From: Desulfuromusa sp.
Lineage (GTDB): Bacteria; Desulfobacterota; Desulfuromonadia; Desulfuromonadales; Geopsychrobacteraceae
Assembly: GCA_016744595.1 (NCBI GenBank)
Contig: JADGEB010000012.1
Location: 18,855-82,854, forward strand
DNA: 64,000 nt
Reading direction: 5' to 3'
Shown: in pieces, positions 17,754 to 27,825 of the stretch
Position numbering within the stretch: position 1 is the stretch's first letter
Layout of the letters: each line of letters begins with the position of its first letter
Made by a program: the position numbers and the translations under genes
Notes under the pieces: model-generated
The model's input: the letters and a program-made list of their open reading frames with translations, nothing else
What the model was told of the DNA's origin: nothing
The model's database searches: none

Positions 17754-18076
17754 TATTTCCTCTAATATCGTCGCTTGCTAAAAGAAGATAACATGTCTCT
17801 TGGTGAAGAGAAATGATTAACACTGTATGTTGTCGTTTTTAGGCAGATTTTGAAAGATTGTCGCAGTGAACAAGAGTCTATGGAAAATATGTCTGATGGA
17901 GGGGGTTCTCCCGTATTTTTTTATCGAATTGTTGTTCCTTTTTGTTATATTCTCTATCGTTAATCGATTTTTTTGGTTTTGTCTTGGGAGACCGTCTAGC
18001 TTTGCGAATTGTAGTTGATTTTTGTAAGGCAAGGCAGCCCTCTCATTGACTTATATTTAATGCAAGGACTTTTGCT
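17754..18076. other. Intergenic region between divergent signalling genes
   Basis: 323 bases between the diguanylate cyclase and the HDOD gene, which diverge. It is AT-rich with several T-runs; a short GGAG/CTCC hairpin followed by a T-run lies near 17898-17922. No convincing promoter pair or RNA motif was recognised. Confidence 0.3.
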
Positions 18077-19327
18077 TTGGCGCTTATAAATATTGATGAT
18101 TTGGTCGGAGGAATGCTTCTGGCGGAAGATCTTTTCACTCCTTCGGGGAGATTTGTTCTTGCTGCCGGTGCCTCTCTGCAGGAGGATCACCTAAAGATCT
18201 TTAAATCCTGGGGGGTCGTTGAAGCAGATATTGATGAAGCGAGTCTAGAAGAAGAGTATCACCAAAATCAGGAATTAAAGGCTGAGTTTGTTGAGCAAGC
18301 ACAAGGCTATTTGGTTCCCAGGTTAATTTTAAATGATCTGGATTCTGAACCACTTGTGACTCTTTACCGTCATGTTCTGCATCGTTTTACTTTGAATATG
18401 CAGAAGGGGTGGCAACCGGAAACTTTCTCTGAGATCGAAATGCCTGAAAATGATGAAGGGGGACAACAGCCATTAGGTGTTCCGCATTTGCTCAGGGGGG
18501 AGGTGGATATTGTCTCGCTGCCAACGGTTTATACTCATATTGTTGAGCTACTGAATCACCCCAATTCCTCCTCTCCACAAATTGCTAAAGTTATCAGCAA
18601 AGATGCCAGTTTAACAGTGCGTTTGTTGCGACTTGTTAATAGCCCGCTGTATGGATTTTCCGGCAAGATTGATTCTGTTTCTCGGGCGGTTTCTTTGTTA
18701 GGAACCGATGAGCTATCAACATTGACATTGGGAATCACAGTCATTCAACAATTTCAGGACATCCCTTCTGATTTGTTGAATATGGATTCATTCTGGCGGC
18801 ACTCTATCCGCTGTGCGTTATTTTCTAAGGTTATCGCTAGTCACCTTGGTGAAAAGGCTGCGGAAAAATATTTTATTGGTGGGTTACTGCACGATATTGG
18901 ACGTCTGGTTATGCTTGATCGAATGGCTCCTCAATACTCTGTGGCCATTGTCAAAGCTCGTCAGAAGCACATTCCGATGTACCGTGCGGAGCAAGATTGT
19001 CTGAAAACGGATCACAGTATTGTTGGTAAATTATTGGCTGAAAAATGGCGATTATCGCCAGCATTAATTCGGATGATCGGTAGTCATCATTCGCCTCGTC
19101 TGGCACATTATTCCACAGAGGCTTGTATCGTTCATGTTGCAGACTTTCTTGCGCATGCTTGTGGACATGAGGTGATGCTGGTTAATGAAGTTCCAGAGCT
19201 ACAAATCAAGGCTTGGGAAGAAACAGGTTTGGCAGAAAAACTTATTGCTCCAATGATCCAGCAAGTGGACGCAGAATTTAATGACGTTGTTCGAGTCTTT
19301 TTTGCAGAATCAGAACCAGTGGGATAG
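18077..19327 (+). CDS. HDOD domain protein
   Basis: 416 residues. An N-terminal ~55-residue region (INIDDLVGGMLLAEDLFTPSGR) resembles the leader found before many HD/HDOD output domains; the HDOD domain covers about 145-345 and retains the HD pair in GGLLHDIGRL. HDOD proteins take part in signalling and stress regulation, sometimes tied to motility or cyclic di-GMP. The start is a TTG at 18077 with an AAGGA ribosome site; starting at the next ATG (18113) would delete the conserved leader and has a ribosome site too close. It is divergent from the diguanylate cyclase, suggesting shared regulation. Confidence 0.88.
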   Translation: MALINIDDLVGGMLLAEDLFTPSGRFVLAAGASLQEDHLKIFKSWGVVEADIDEASLEEEYHQNQELKAEFVEQAQGYLVPRLILNDLDSEPLVTLYRHVLHRFTLNMQKGWQPETFSEIEMPENDEGGQQPLGVPHLLRGEVDIVSLPTVYTHIVELLNHPNSSSPQIAKVISKDASLTVRLLRLVNSPLYGFSGKIDSVSRAVSLLGTDELSTLTLGITVIQQFQDIPSDLLNMDSFWRHSIRCALFSKVIASHLGEKAAEKYFIGGLLHDIGRLVMLDRMAPQYSVAIVKARQKHIPMYRAEQDCLKTDHSIVGKLLAEKWRLSPALIRMIGSHHSPRLAHYSTEACIVHVADFLAHACGHEVMLVNEVPELQIKAWEETGLAEKLIAPMIQQVDAEFNDVVRVFFAESEPVG

Positions 19328-19410
19328 GGTTTCTTAACGATTAAGATTTGTATGGCTTTGGGAAAAGAAAAGCCCGGGACATAAGGGGTCTGGCATAAAA
19401 ACAATCGAAT

Positions 19411-19629
19411 CTAAATCCCCATTGAAGGGGGGATCTCGATGCCATCGTGGAAACGTCTGTTGCTACCACTATATTCACTTTGTTGATAGGATCGAATTGG
19501 GTCTTCTGTCACATTTACCCAATGGTCACTTCGACGAAATTCCTGAATTTCTCCAATGTGAAGAAGGATGTCTAAAAATTTTTGTTCAACCAGGTCTTCT
19601 TTGCCATTTCTGTAAACAACCTGAATCAT
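19411..19629 (-). CDS. GSU3473-type small protein
   Basis: 72 residues (MIQVVYRNGKEDLVEQKFLD ... GEIQEFRRSDHWVNV ... DPIR). This resembles the small protein family named after Geobacter GSU3473, with a short beta-rich fold and a conserved R-S-x-x-W-V-x-V segment. The function is unknown. A strong AGGAGG site lies nine bases before the ATG; a TTG one codon upstream is less likely. The gene is convergent with the HDOD gene. Its presence supports a Geobacter-related host. Confidence 0.7.
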   Translation of the reverse strand: MIQVVYRNGKEDLVEQKFLDILLHIGEIQEFRRSDHWVNVTEDPIRSYQQSEYSGSNRRFHDGIEIPPSMGI

Positions 19630-19901
19630 CAAGACTGTCCTCCTTTTACTACCTCAACCCATATAGAAAAAAGTAAGCTTTGCTTCCCACTTTACAGGGG
19701 ACGCAGTCTAACAGTTTCTGTCCTAAAATGGAATAGTGTGCCTGAAGTGAGTTGTTCTCTTGGAGTTTCTTGTGTGTTTATCGTAGGTTGTAGAAATAAT
19801 GAACAGAACCGATAATGTTTACTTTTGCTTGCAGGCAGGAATGCCATTACTTAAAACCACAGGCGAGAGATCGAAGGTGAGCCTGAGCGAAAAAAGTTAA
19901 T

Positions 19902-20846
19902 CTATGCCTTATGCCAAGCTAAATCAATAGCGAATGCTTTTGTTTCAGTCCGCTGCGCTTCTCGGAGTGCCTGCTCACTGAATTCAACATAAGCCCAGTG
20001 GCTCGGGTTTTCTTCAATCATTCGAACCATTTTTGCATTGAGGTCATGGCCTGCCTTAAATGCCTTAATGTGACCAAGTAGTGGTGCTCCTAGGAGACTG
20101 AAATCGCCAAAGGAATCAAGAATCTTATGACGAACAAATTCATTTTGAAAGCGTAGTCCCTCGGGGTTCATGACCCCATTCCCATCGATGACAACGGCAT
20201 TTTCTAAAGAGCCGCCACGCGCCAAACCATTAGCTTTTAGATGCTCAACCTCGTGAAGGAAGCCAAATGTTCTAGCCGAAGCGATCTCTTTGCAAAACGT
20301 TTCGGTGGTAAACTTCATACTATGCTGCTGTACTGAAATAGCAGGGTGATCAAAGGCGATATCAAATGAGATTCTGAAAAACCGGGAGGGGATGATACTG
20401 ATTCGCTTTTCACCCTCAATAATTTCCAGTGGCTTGCGGATAGCAATAAACTTACGACTACGGTTGAGAATTTTAATTTCGGCCTGCTGAATTTCTCGGA
20501 TAAAGGGTGCGGCACTGCCATCAAGGACAGGGACTTCAGGGCCATCAATATCGACATGAAGGTTATCAATACCAAAAGCTGCTAAGGCTGCCATGAAATG
20601 TTCGATTGTAGAAACAGTCATTCCCTGATGACCGATAACCGTTGCCATTCGGGTGTCTACAACATTTTCAGAGCAAGCTTTTATATCAACAGTTTGTTCC
20701 CCATCGGTACGATGGAAAATAATTCCAGTATTCGCAGTTGCTGGACGCATTCTTAGGGTGATGCGTGCGCCGCTATGTAGTCCGATGCCAGAAATTGTTG
20801 TTGGCTTTTTAATGGTACGCTGAAGAATCATTTTGCTGTTGTCCAA
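19902..20846 (-). CDS. lpxC: UDP-3-O-acyl-N-acetylglucosamine deacetylase
   Basis: 314 residues. LpxC carries out the committed step of lipid A synthesis, a zinc-dependent deacetylation at the inner face of the cytoplasmic membrane. Seen are GIGLHSG at the N-terminus, the zinc histidine in TIEHFMAAL, the VLDGSA loop, the HKILDSFGD motif (zinc His and Asp), and the later GHIKAFKAGH catalytic histidine. It stands alone, away from other lpx or fts genes. The start at 20846 has a weak ribosome site; the Met at codon 6 (20831) is an alternative. Confidence 0.96.
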   Translation of the reverse strand: MDNSKMILQRTIKKPTTISGIGLHSGARITLRMRPATANTGIIFHRTDGEQTVDIKACSENVVDTRMATVIGHQGMTVSTIEHFMAALAAFGIDNLHVDIDGPEVPVLDGSAAPFIREIQQAEIKILNRSRKFIAIRKPLEIIEGEKRISIIPSRFFRISFDIAFDHPAISVQQHSMKFTTETFCKEIASARTFGFLHEVEHLKANGLARGGSLENAVVIDGNGVMNPEGLRFQNEFVRHKILDSFGDFSLLGAPLLGHIKAFKAGHDLNAKMVRMIEENPSHWAYVEFSEQALREAQRTETKAFAIDLAWHKA

Positions 20847-21029
20847 TCTTGGGCTGCTTTGTGATATTAAAGTTATACTGAACTTTATGCAAAATTCTCG
20901 CCAAGAATGCCTCTTGTTTAACTGCCTGTAATTGTAGGTTATTTATATTTATGATGTAGTCGGTTGTAGTAGGTGTTGCAGAAAATTGTGGATTTTATTT
21001 AATACTGTGTCGGAGTCAACACAGTGAAT

Positions 21030-22718
21030 TCACATACGACCTGAACGCAAAATTGCAATCGCAAGTCCGAACCCTAGAAAGCCTGCAACTGAATAGCCTA
21101 ATAACCCTAGTATTGGAAAGCCAAAAAGCATTGGACCTTTGTCGATCTGCATGATGAGGGAGGATCCAATGATCAAAGCTGCAATAACCAAACTGAACGA
21201 AATTCGGTTGGTTGATTTATCAAGATCATTAATCAAACGTTCAAAACCACGGTGCTCAACATCAATTTTAAATTTGTTTCGATTGATGCGGTTGATAAAC
21301 TCTTTAATATCCTTTGGTAAGCTTTTCCCGAGAGCTTGATACGATTGAAGAGTACGTGCTGCATCTTTAGCAATACTTGTTGGCGAATAACGATCTTTGA
21401 TGATCTGTTCTGCAAAAGGTTTAAGCTGTGCAACCATGTTGAAATTAGGATCCAACTGCTTTCCGATTCCTTCCATGACAAATAGCGCACGAGATAATAG
21501 CATCAAATTTGATGGAAATTTGATCTGGTATTCGGTCAGAATCTCAACAAAATCAATCAACAGTTTCCCGACTCTTAGATCCTGTAGCATGATGTCATAA
21601 TAATCATCAATAAATTCCGTAAGGTCGCGCTTTAAATTTTTGATGTTTGAATCGTCGTGTAATTCTCCAGAGTAAAGAAGTTGCGAGATGAGATGATCGA
21701 CATCCCGCCGTAAAACGCACATAAGAAGTTCTGTCAGGTGAAGTTTTAAATCGTCATCCAGGCGTCCGACCATACCAAAGTCAAAGATACAGAGAACGTT
21801 GCCGGGCAGGATATGAATGTTGCCCGGATGGGGGTCGGCGTGAAACAGTCCATGGATAAAAACCTGCTTCAAGAAGTTGTCTGCTCCGTTTTTGGCTATA
21901 ATTTGCGGATCGAGACCAGCCCCTTTTAATTCTTCCTGACTGGATATTTTTATTCCAGAAACGTATTCCAGGGTCAGTACTGAGTGGCCGGTATAGTCCC
22001 AGAATACTTTAGGGATATGAACTGTTTCGTCGTCAGAAAAATTAGCGGCAAAGCGGTCTGTGGTGCGGCCTTCGCGAGAAAAATCGAGTTCGCGATGAAT
22101 GGTTCGACGGAACTCTCTGACCAGCCCTATCGGATCGTATAACTCTCCACCAGGTAGGTGTTTCTCAATCAGGTAAGCTAGACCCATCATGATATCCAGA
22201 TCTGTCGCAACAATGGATTCAACTCCGGGACGGCGAACTTTACAGACAATTTGTTCACCATTTTTCAGTGTGCCGCGATGTACCTGGGCAATGCTGGCTG
22301 TTGCTAAGGGTGTTTGCTCAAAATCTTTGAATAATTCTTCCGTGGGGTAGCCAAGCTCACGATGGATCTGCGCTTTGATTTCATCGGTTGGAACAGCGGG
22401 TATGTGGTCCTGCAGTTTCTGCAATTCTTCTAGGGCATCGGCAGGGACAATGTCAGGACGGGTAGAGAGGATTTGACCCAATTTTATAAAGGTTGGTCCC
22501 AGCTCTTCCAGAGCTAGCCTGAATCTGGCAGCTTGGGTCAGGCGTTCCAGCTCACGGGAAGCGGTTCCCAGAGAAACGATTCGCTTGCCTAACTCAAAGT
22601 AATAATCGATATTGAGTTGCTCAACAATATTCCCGAAACCATACTTAATCAGGGTGCCAAGGACTTGTCGATAGCGTTTGAGGGAGCGAATATTACGGTT
22701 GATTCGATTGAATGGCAA
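21030..22718 (-). CDS. ABC1/UbiB family atypical kinase
   Basis: 562 residues. The family's KxGQ motif is in FIKLGQILSTRPD, and the kinase core shows the VCKVRRPG lysine, the ADPHPGNI catalytic loop and the FDFGMVG metal motif. Two C-terminal membrane segments follow (about 500-555). UbiB/Coq8 proteins are ATPases that support quinone synthesis and lipid handling at the membrane. An 18-base gap separates it from a phasin-like gene upstream, so the two form an operon. No quinone gene is nearby, so the exact role is open. Confidence 0.93.
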   Translation of the reverse strand: MPFNRINRNIRSLKRYRQVLGTLIKYGFGNIVEQLNIDYYFELGKRIVSLGTASRELERLTQAARFRLALEELGPTFIKLGQILSTRPDIVPADALEELQKLQDHIPAVPTDEIKAQIHRELGYPTEELFKDFEQTPLATASIAQVHRGTLKNGEQIVCKVRRPGVESIVATDLDIMMGLAYLIEKHLPGGELYDPIGLVREFRRTIHRELDFSREGRTTDRFAANFSDDETVHIPKVFWDYTGHSVLTLEYVSGIKISSQEELKGAGLDPQIIAKNGADNFLKQVFIHGLFHADPHPGNIHILPGNVLCIFDFGMVGRLDDDLKLHLTELLMCVLRRDVDHLISQLLYSGELHDDSNIKNLKRDLTEFIDDYYDIMLQDLRVGKLLIDFVEILTEYQIKFPSNLMLLSRALFVMEGIGKQLDPNFNMVAQLKPFAEQIIKDRYSPTSIAKDAARTLQSYQALGKSLPKDIKEFINRINRNKFKIDVEHRGFERLINDLDKSTNRISFSLVIAALIIGSSLIMQIDKGPMLFGFPILGLLGYSVAGFLGFGLAIAILRSGRM

Positions 22719-22736
22719 ACTACAATCCTATGGGCA

Positions 22737-23042
22737 TTATTTGTCTTGTGCCTTTAGTTGTTTCTCTAATTGTTCCACTTTTTTCTGTAGTTTTATAAAA
22801 TCTTCAGTGGTTACTACACCAATGCGATCACAGGCTTTTTTAACCTCATCCTGAGCCATTTCTTCCAGTTTCTTCTGATTATCTTTAGCAGCATCACGAA
22901 GTTTATCGAGAAGGTTTTTCCCTTCTTCTTCCGTCAGATTCATCCGTTTTTTGAGATCATCAATCAGTTCTTCTGCTTTCTTCTGGGTTAACGCCATGGC
23001 ACCAATTCCAGTCAGTAATGTTTTTTCAACAATTTCCAGCAT
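22737..23042 (-). CDS. Phasin-like coiled-coil protein
   Basis: 101 residues, strongly helical and charged. It resembles the small phasin/PhaF-type family often found directly before an ABC1 kinase gene: LTGIGAMALTQKKAEELIDDLKKR at the N-terminus and a heptad-rich tail (LQKKVEQLEKQLK). Such proteins coat storage granules or act as chaperone-like partners. No polyhydroxyalkanoate synthase is in the window, so a kinase-partner role is a fair alternative. A GGAGG ribosome site precedes the ATG. Confidence 0.7.
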   Translation of the reverse strand: MLEIVEKTLLTGIGAMALTQKKAEELIDDLKKRMNLTEEEGKNLLDKLRDAAKDNQKKLEEMAQDEVKKACDRIGVVTTEDFIKLQKKVEQLEKQLKAQDK

Positions 23043-23170
23043 TACGGCCTCCTGTCAGTAAAAAATACCGAAGTTAATAAACTTATGGAAATTATAGCAG
23101 TTTATGAAAACAGTTCAAATGGACAAGTGAATATCATTGAATCTAATTTCTCTACTTGTAGATGATATTT

Positions 23171-25495
23171 TTAACTATTAAACCATGATGGAGTGGGAAG
23201 GTTGAGCTTTTCCCATGTTTTTTTGACCATTTTACGTGCGGACTTTGAGTTTTCAACCCGGCTATAACAGAGATCATTAAGAAACTTATACAAATTCTTT
23301 AGGTCTTTTTGATAATGTGCCAATAATTCTTCAAGTTGGAATCTGTCACTAGGGAGGTCAATTTCAGTTTTTCCGGAAGCTGAACAGAATAGTAATGCCT
23401 GTTTTAGTTCTTCCCCGTAGCCCGCAAGAATTTGACCTTTTGCGTCTTCCAGCTCGAATTCTCCGAGAAGGCTGTTTTTTATAACCAATGGAGGGGTGAT
23501 GGCGTAATGGCACATCTCTGGTTGGTCTAGAAAGTAGAGATATTGTTCGGGAAAATTTGGAATTCCGTGGGTCGATAGTTGTTGCGTTATTGTTCTTCTG
23601 AGTTTTTTCTCTGAATCGGCTCCAGATCTTCCTGTTTTTTCGGGGGGGGTAGCTGCTGGCAGTTCAATGTTTTCAAGCGCAGGGCAGGTGAGTAAATCTG
23701 CCAGGAAGTGATCAATTGACAGTAATTGATCTTCTGCTGAACTTCTTTTCTCAAAAGTTATGAGCTCATTCAAAAGTAGAGGATTCGGATATGGGATATG
23801 AGTACAGATAGTCTCCTCTGCCGTGTCATTCAGTGAGTCAGTTGAGTCTGTTGCATTGGACAGAATGGTTCGCAACCACTTGTAGAGACGGCTTTGCGAA
23901 TAGATTTCCCAGCCGAGAAGATGGGTGTCGGGAATGCCGCTCATGTCGGGCCAGATCAATTCATTTTCAAGAAGCCTATGGATATCTTTCGGTAGGGTGA
24001 GAGCGACCAGGAGCTGATTTCTGAAGCGGTTCAGATCGGCACTTGGAGCGATTTCACGTACTTCATCTTCTCGCTGTAACGGGAATTGTTCATTTGATTT
24101 TTTACTACGTAAAATATCGAGTTGAATGTTCCTATTACTCAATAATTTCACTAACTGAAAACTATAGTTTTCACATAAAAGGGGCCATGCCAATATGTTT
24201 TCTGGTTCTTTCAGCAAACTAATCGGTAATTCCAAGGAGAGGTTTTGTTCCGGTTGGCAGAGACCCAGAATGTGAATCAATTCCCAGTGCCAAAAAGGTT
24301 GCCCGGTTTTAACTTTTAAATGACGGTTTGGCCAGGAAAGTCGCAGTTTTGCCGTATATTCTCGGCGTTCGAAACTGGCTATTTTTCTATGGTTCAATAG
24401 CCGGGCAACGATGGGTTGGTTCGAGAGATTGTCACGGTCAAATTGAAACAGGTTGCCAAATAGTAATTCACGTGGGGGGAGAGCTGCTATGTCAGCCAAA
24501 AGTGCCGTAGCTGCCAGGAATGATGGTGAACTAGAGAGCAAAATTTTAGTTGAGGCGTTTAGTGGTGGTGTTGCGGGGTAAAGGTGAATTGCGGTTGGTT
24601 CCTTTACCTCTAACTTGTTCTGATACCAAGACTCTGTCAGACGGCGGATACTTGCTTTAGCTCGTTCTGTTGGTTGGTTCCAAGAAAGTTGCCGCAGGCG
24701 TAGAAGCAAATGGTGAAAACAAACTGCCGCTTCAAGAGGAAGTGGGGGGGGGACGATTGTTGCTTTACGTGACAATGGAATTTGTACAGACTCTGGCAGT
24801 GTAAGTAGCGAAAGTTCAATTGCACGATCCATTTTTTCGGGTAGAATTGCGTCAGGAAATTTATTGTACCAAAGTAGAGAGAGTACTTGTAATAGCAGCA
24901 GTCGATTTGCTTCGTTCGCATCAGTATCGGTACCAGTATCTTCGGTAGGATGCTCATCTGTCTTGGAGCGTTGACTGCGGTACACTTCAATCAGTGGTGG
25001 CAGCGCTTGCTGCAGAGTCGTGTGAAATAGATTGTTAAAGTAGTAGGGAGAAAGATCTGTTGCTGGAATGGCACCAAGAACTGCTATAAGCTTTAACGCT
25101 TCAAGGATGTCGACGAGTAAAAAACGAAAAGTTTCCGGATGATTTGGATTAGATAGAGGGAATGATTGCTGCTCACTGACCTCATTTTTCTCAATCTGCC
25201 AAATTCTGGCTTGGTTGGCCTCCCAGGTTACGAAATTTCGTAGTCCCAAGGCTGATGCAAGGTGTCGCCCTCGCTGGAGTTCTATCTCAAGATTGTTTTC
25301 TGGCAGTAACAGAATTCCCCCGGCCATCATACTCTGTCGGTTGATCCAGAAAATCAGGGGAGGCTCTATTGTTCCCTTCTCAGTATCTATCTCTGGATAG
25401 GTATCAACACGACGAAAGGGGATGCGACCGTGCTCAATGATCTCTTCAGTCCAGATTGCGAGTTGTTGAGCAAACTGTTGCAGGTGTTGATTCAT
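23171..25495 (-). CDS. Large hypothetical protein (774 aa) in the ruv operon
   Basis: I do not recognise a family. The protein is soluble, Leu- and Gln-rich and mostly helical. The N-terminal ~110 residues (GRIPFRRVDTYPEI ... FWINRQSMMAGGILLLP ... GRHLASALGLRNFVTWEANQARIW) have an alternating pattern that could be a nuclease-like alpha/beta fold, but this is a guess. The middle is long and helical; the C-terminal part has YGEELKQALLF and a KARKMVKKTWEKLNLPTPSW tail pattern. It starts 12 bases after ruvB ends, so it is almost certainly co-transcribed with ruvCAB, hinting at a DNA-repair link. Confidence 0.75.
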   Translation of the reverse strand: MNQHLQQFAQQLAIWTEEIIEHGRIPFRRVDTYPEIDTEKGTIEPPLIFWINRQSMMAGGILLLPENNLEIELQRGRHLASALGLRNFVTWEANQARIWQIEKNEVSEQQSFPLSNPNHPETFRFLLVDILEALKLIAVLGAIPATDLSPYYFNNLFHTTLQQALPPLIEVYRSQRSKTDEHPTEDTGTDTDANEANRLLLLQVLSLLWYNKFPDAILPEKMDRAIELSLLTLPESVQIPLSRKATIVPPPLPLEAAVCFHHLLLRLRQLSWNQPTERAKASIRRLTESWYQNKLEVKEPTAIHLYPATPPLNASTKILLSSSPSFLAATALLADIAALPPRELLFGNLFQFDRDNLSNQPIVARLLNHRKIASFERREYTAKLRLSWPNRHLKVKTGQPFWHWELIHILGLCQPEQNLSLELPISLLKEPENILAWPLLCENYSFQLVKLLSNRNIQLDILRSKKSNEQFPLQREDEVREIAPSADLNRFRNQLLVALTLPKDIHRLLENELIWPDMSGIPDTHLLGWEIYSQSRLYKWLRTILSNATDSTDSLNDTAEETICTHIPYPNPLLLNELITFEKRSSAEDQLLSIDHFLADLLTCPALENIELPAATPPEKTGRSGADSEKKLRRTITQQLSTHGIPNFPEQYLYFLDQPEMCHYAITPPLVIKNSLLGEFELEDAKGQILAGYGEELKQALLFCSASGKTEIDLPSDRFQLEELLAHYQKDLKNLYKFLNDLCYSRVENSKSARKMVKKTWEKLNLPTPSWFNS

Positions 25496-25507
25496 ATGAT
25501 CCGTTTC

Positions 25508-26536
25508 TTATGAACCGAATAGGGGGCTGTTGTCACCTGCCTGGGATGAGATCCGTTGGAAGTGGCGAAAGCAACTTTCTGTGACAACTCGACCACGGGG
25601 GGTTCGATTTAAGAATCCCTGCTGAATCAGGTAGGGTTCTATAACCTCTTCTATCGTGTCCCGTTCTTCCCCTATCGCTGCAGCCAAAGTGTCAAGGCCA
25701 ACGGGTCCACCGGAAAATTTATCGATGATAGTCAGAAGCAAAAGGCAATCCATATAATCAAAGCCGTGATTGTCGACTTCCAACCTTTGCAAGGAATGAT
25801 CTGCGAGCTCACAGGTGATTTTACCGTTACCTTCAATTTCGGCAAAATCACGTACCCGGCGTAATAAGCGGTTGACGATTCGTGGGGTTCCTCGACTGCG
25901 GCGGGCGATTTCTTTGGCACCGTCATCATCAATCTGAATTTTAAGAATATTCGCACTACGTTTGACGATAGTTGTTAATTCATCATTGGAATAGAATTCG
26001 AGACGGCTGATAACGCCAAAACGATCACGCAAAGGTGATGAGAGTAGTCCGGCGCGAGTTGTGGCTCCGACCAGTGTAAACCTGGGAATATCCAGTTTGA
26101 TGGTGCGAGCCGAAGGTCCCTGACCAATCATGATATCGAGTTGATAATCTTCCATTGCCGGGTAGAGGATTTCTTCAACGACCGGAGATAAACGATGAAT
26201 TTCATCAATAAACAGGACGTCGCCCTCTTCCAGATTAGTCAGGACGGCTGCCAGATCACCTGTTTTTTCAATCACCGGACCGGAGGTGCTTTTTATGCTG
26301 ACGCCCATTTCCTGGGCGATAATATTAGCGAGAGTGGTTTTGCCCAGTCCGGGGGGACCAAAGAAGAGGACATGGTCGAGTGCTTCTTGTCGATTTCGTG
26401 CTGCATCAATAAAGACCTTGAGATTTCGTTTTGCCTTGGTTTGCCCCACATATTCTTGAAGAGACTTTGGGCGCAATCCAACCTCGAAATTGATTTCCTC
26501 GGGTTGTCCATCAGCGGCAATCAGACGTTCGCTCAT
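25508..26536 (-). CDS. ruvB: Holliday junction branch migration ATPase RuvB
   Basis: 342 residues, normal length. Walker [10 protein letters not shown] begins at residue 60, Walker B is in FIDEIHRL, sensor-1 in GATTRAGLL, and the arginine-finger region in LRDRFG. The C-terminal winged helix includes [12 protein letters not shown] and [12 protein letters not shown]. RuvB hexamers pump DNA through the RuvA-bound Holliday junction. It follows ruvA by 11 bases. Confidence 0.98.
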   Translation of the reverse strand: MSERLIAADGQPEEINFEVGLRPKSLQEYVGQTKAKRNLKVFIDAARNRQEALDHVLFFGPPGLGKTTLANIIAQEMGVSIKSTSGPVIEKTGDLAAVLTNLEEGDVLFIDEIHRLSPVVEEILYPAMEDYQLDIMIGQGPSARTIKLDIPRFTLVGATTRAGLLSSPLRDRFGVISRLEFYSNDELTTIVKRSANILKIQIDDDGAKEIARRSRGTPRIVNRLLRRVRDFAEIEGNGKITCELADHSLQRLEVDNHGFDYMDCLLLLTIIDKFSGGPVGLDTLAAAIGEERDTIEEVIEPYLIQQGFLNRTPRGRVVTESCFRHFQRISSQAGDNSPLFGS

Positions 26537-26547
26537 CGTTGCTCCAG

Positions 26548-27147
26548 TTATTTCAACAGGACTTGTAGTGCTGCTTTTAGAATATCTTCAAGGGGGGCTC
26601 CAGGAGCCAGCTGCACATTGGTTAACGCACGTTTTGCTAAAGTTTCTTTATAGCCTAAATTGACCAGAGCTGAGAGAGCATCCTTATGACTGTCGACAGT
26701 TGCTGTTATGGCGCTTCCCGTTGCAGTGAGCGATGCGGAAACAGCGTAAGCTGTGGCTTTCTCCTGCAGTTCAAGCACCAATCGTTCCGCACTCTTTTTG
26801 CCGATTCCGGGAATAGCTATCAGGCGAGGAATATCTCCCTGACTAAGTGCCAGAGCCAGATCTTCAGTTGGTATGTGCGAGAGGATAGTAATTGCCAGTT
26901 TGGGGCCGACTCCGGAGACTGATACCAGTAGGATAAAGAGATCTTTTTCAGCTGTACTAGAGAAACCAAACAGATTGATAGCGTCTTCTTTAACGTGGGT
27001 ATGAACCTGCAGTTGGACTTCACCATCTTCAGGCAGAACATAAAATGTCGAGAGGGGGATCTTCAGTCGGTAGCCGACCCCGGCAACATCAACAATAATC
27101 TGCTCTGGACTGCGATAGGCTAATTGTCCGGTTAAGAGGGCAATCAT
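26548..27147 (-). CDS. ruvA: Holliday junction binding protein RuvA
   Basis: 199 residues. The N-terminal OB fold ([13 protein letters not shown] ... [10 protein letters not shown]) is followed by two helix-hairpin-helix motifs ([12 protein letters not shown] and [16 protein letters not shown]) and the C-terminal domain that contacts RuvB ([16 protein letters not shown]). It binds four-way junctions as a tetramer. The ATG at 27147 overlaps the ruvC stop in an ATGA junction; the frame is open 24 codons further upstream but that would lie inside ruvC. Confidence 0.97.
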   Translation of the reverse strand: MIALLTGQLAYRSPEQIIVDVAGVGYRLKIPLSTFYVLPEDGEVQLQVHTHVKEDAINLFGFSSTAEKDLFILLVSVSGVGPKLAITILSHIPTEDLALALSQGDIPRLIAIPGIGKKSAERLVLELQEKATAYAVSASLTATGSAITATVDSHKDALSALVNLGYKETLAKRALTNVQLAPGAPLEDILKAALQVLLK

Positions 27148-27662
27148 GATCGTCTTCCTCGAGTATTTTGTGTTGTTTGTGCAATTTTCCCACCCAGGTG
27201 ATGGCTGTGGGCATGGCAAATTGCTACCGCAAGTGCATCGGCAGCATCTTCCTGTGCAATCTCAGGCAAATTCAAGAGGGCTTTTGTCATCTGTTGAACC
27301 TGATTTTTCCCTGCACGCCCATAACCGACTACAGCACTTTTTACTTGTAATGCTGAATATTCGGCCACGGGAAGACCGGCATTAATTCCAGCCAAGAGTG
27401 CTATTCCCCGAGCATGCCCAAGTTTTAGTGCAGAGGCAGGATTGCGAGCCATGAACACTTGTTCGACCGCAACGGCTTCGGGGTGGTACTTTTCAATCAG
27501 TGCACAGAGTCCCTGATAAATTATTTGTAAGCGAACCGCAAGAGCATCTTTGCTTTGGGTGAAAATTGCGCCATTATCCAGGTGAATCAACCGGTTACCC
27601 TGCTGTTCAATAAAGCCATAGCCAGTCGCTTTACTCCCAGGATCAATCCCTAAAATACGCAT
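27144..27662 (-). CDS. ruvC: Crossover junction endodeoxyribonuclease RuvC
   Basis: 172 residues. The RNase H-like acidic residues are visible: Asp in [10 protein letters not shown], Glu in AVEQVF, and Asp in the [13 protein letters not shown] end motif. It resolves Holliday junctions handled by RuvAB. It heads the ruvC-ruvA-ruvB-unknown operon. An odd long inverted repeat separates it from yebC. Confidence 0.97.
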   Translation of the reverse strand: MRILGIDPGSKATGYGFIEQQGNRLIHLDNGAIFTQSKDALAVRLQIIYQGLCALIEKYHPEAVAVEQVFMARNPASALKLGHARGIALLAGINAGLPVAEYSALQVKSAVVGYGRAGKNQVQQMTKALLNLPEIAQEDAADALAVAICHAHSHHLGGKIAQTTQNTRGRRS

Positions 27663-27710
27663 GGTTGAATAATATTCCCGGAAGCACTCAAAACTAATAT
27701 GATGGCTAAG

Positions 27711-27816
27711 AAAAAAATCCGATATCCAAGGCGCAGTGGTTGTTCAGGGGCGAAGACAGACACAGGTATGTTGAGATCCTGAAAAGCTGCTGTAATGCTG
27801 GAAATCGGATTTTTTT
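27711..27816. repeat. 13-bp perfect inverted repeat around an 80-base spacer
   Basis: AAAAAAATCCGAT (27711-27723) and ATCGGATTTTTTT (27804-27816) are perfect inverse copies in the yebC-ruvC gap. Read on either strand the element ends in a T-run after a GGAT arm, so it could be a bidirectional terminator with a very large loop, the ends of a small mobile element, or a ~106-base RNA. Confidence 0.5.
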
Positions 27817-27825
27817 GTGACGCTA

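Noticed and set aside
19680..19740. GGGGACGCAGTC stretch suggesting a GEMM (cyclic di-GMP) riboswitch
   Set aside because: The other conserved parts (tetraloop and receptor, CACGCACAGGGC core) are absent.
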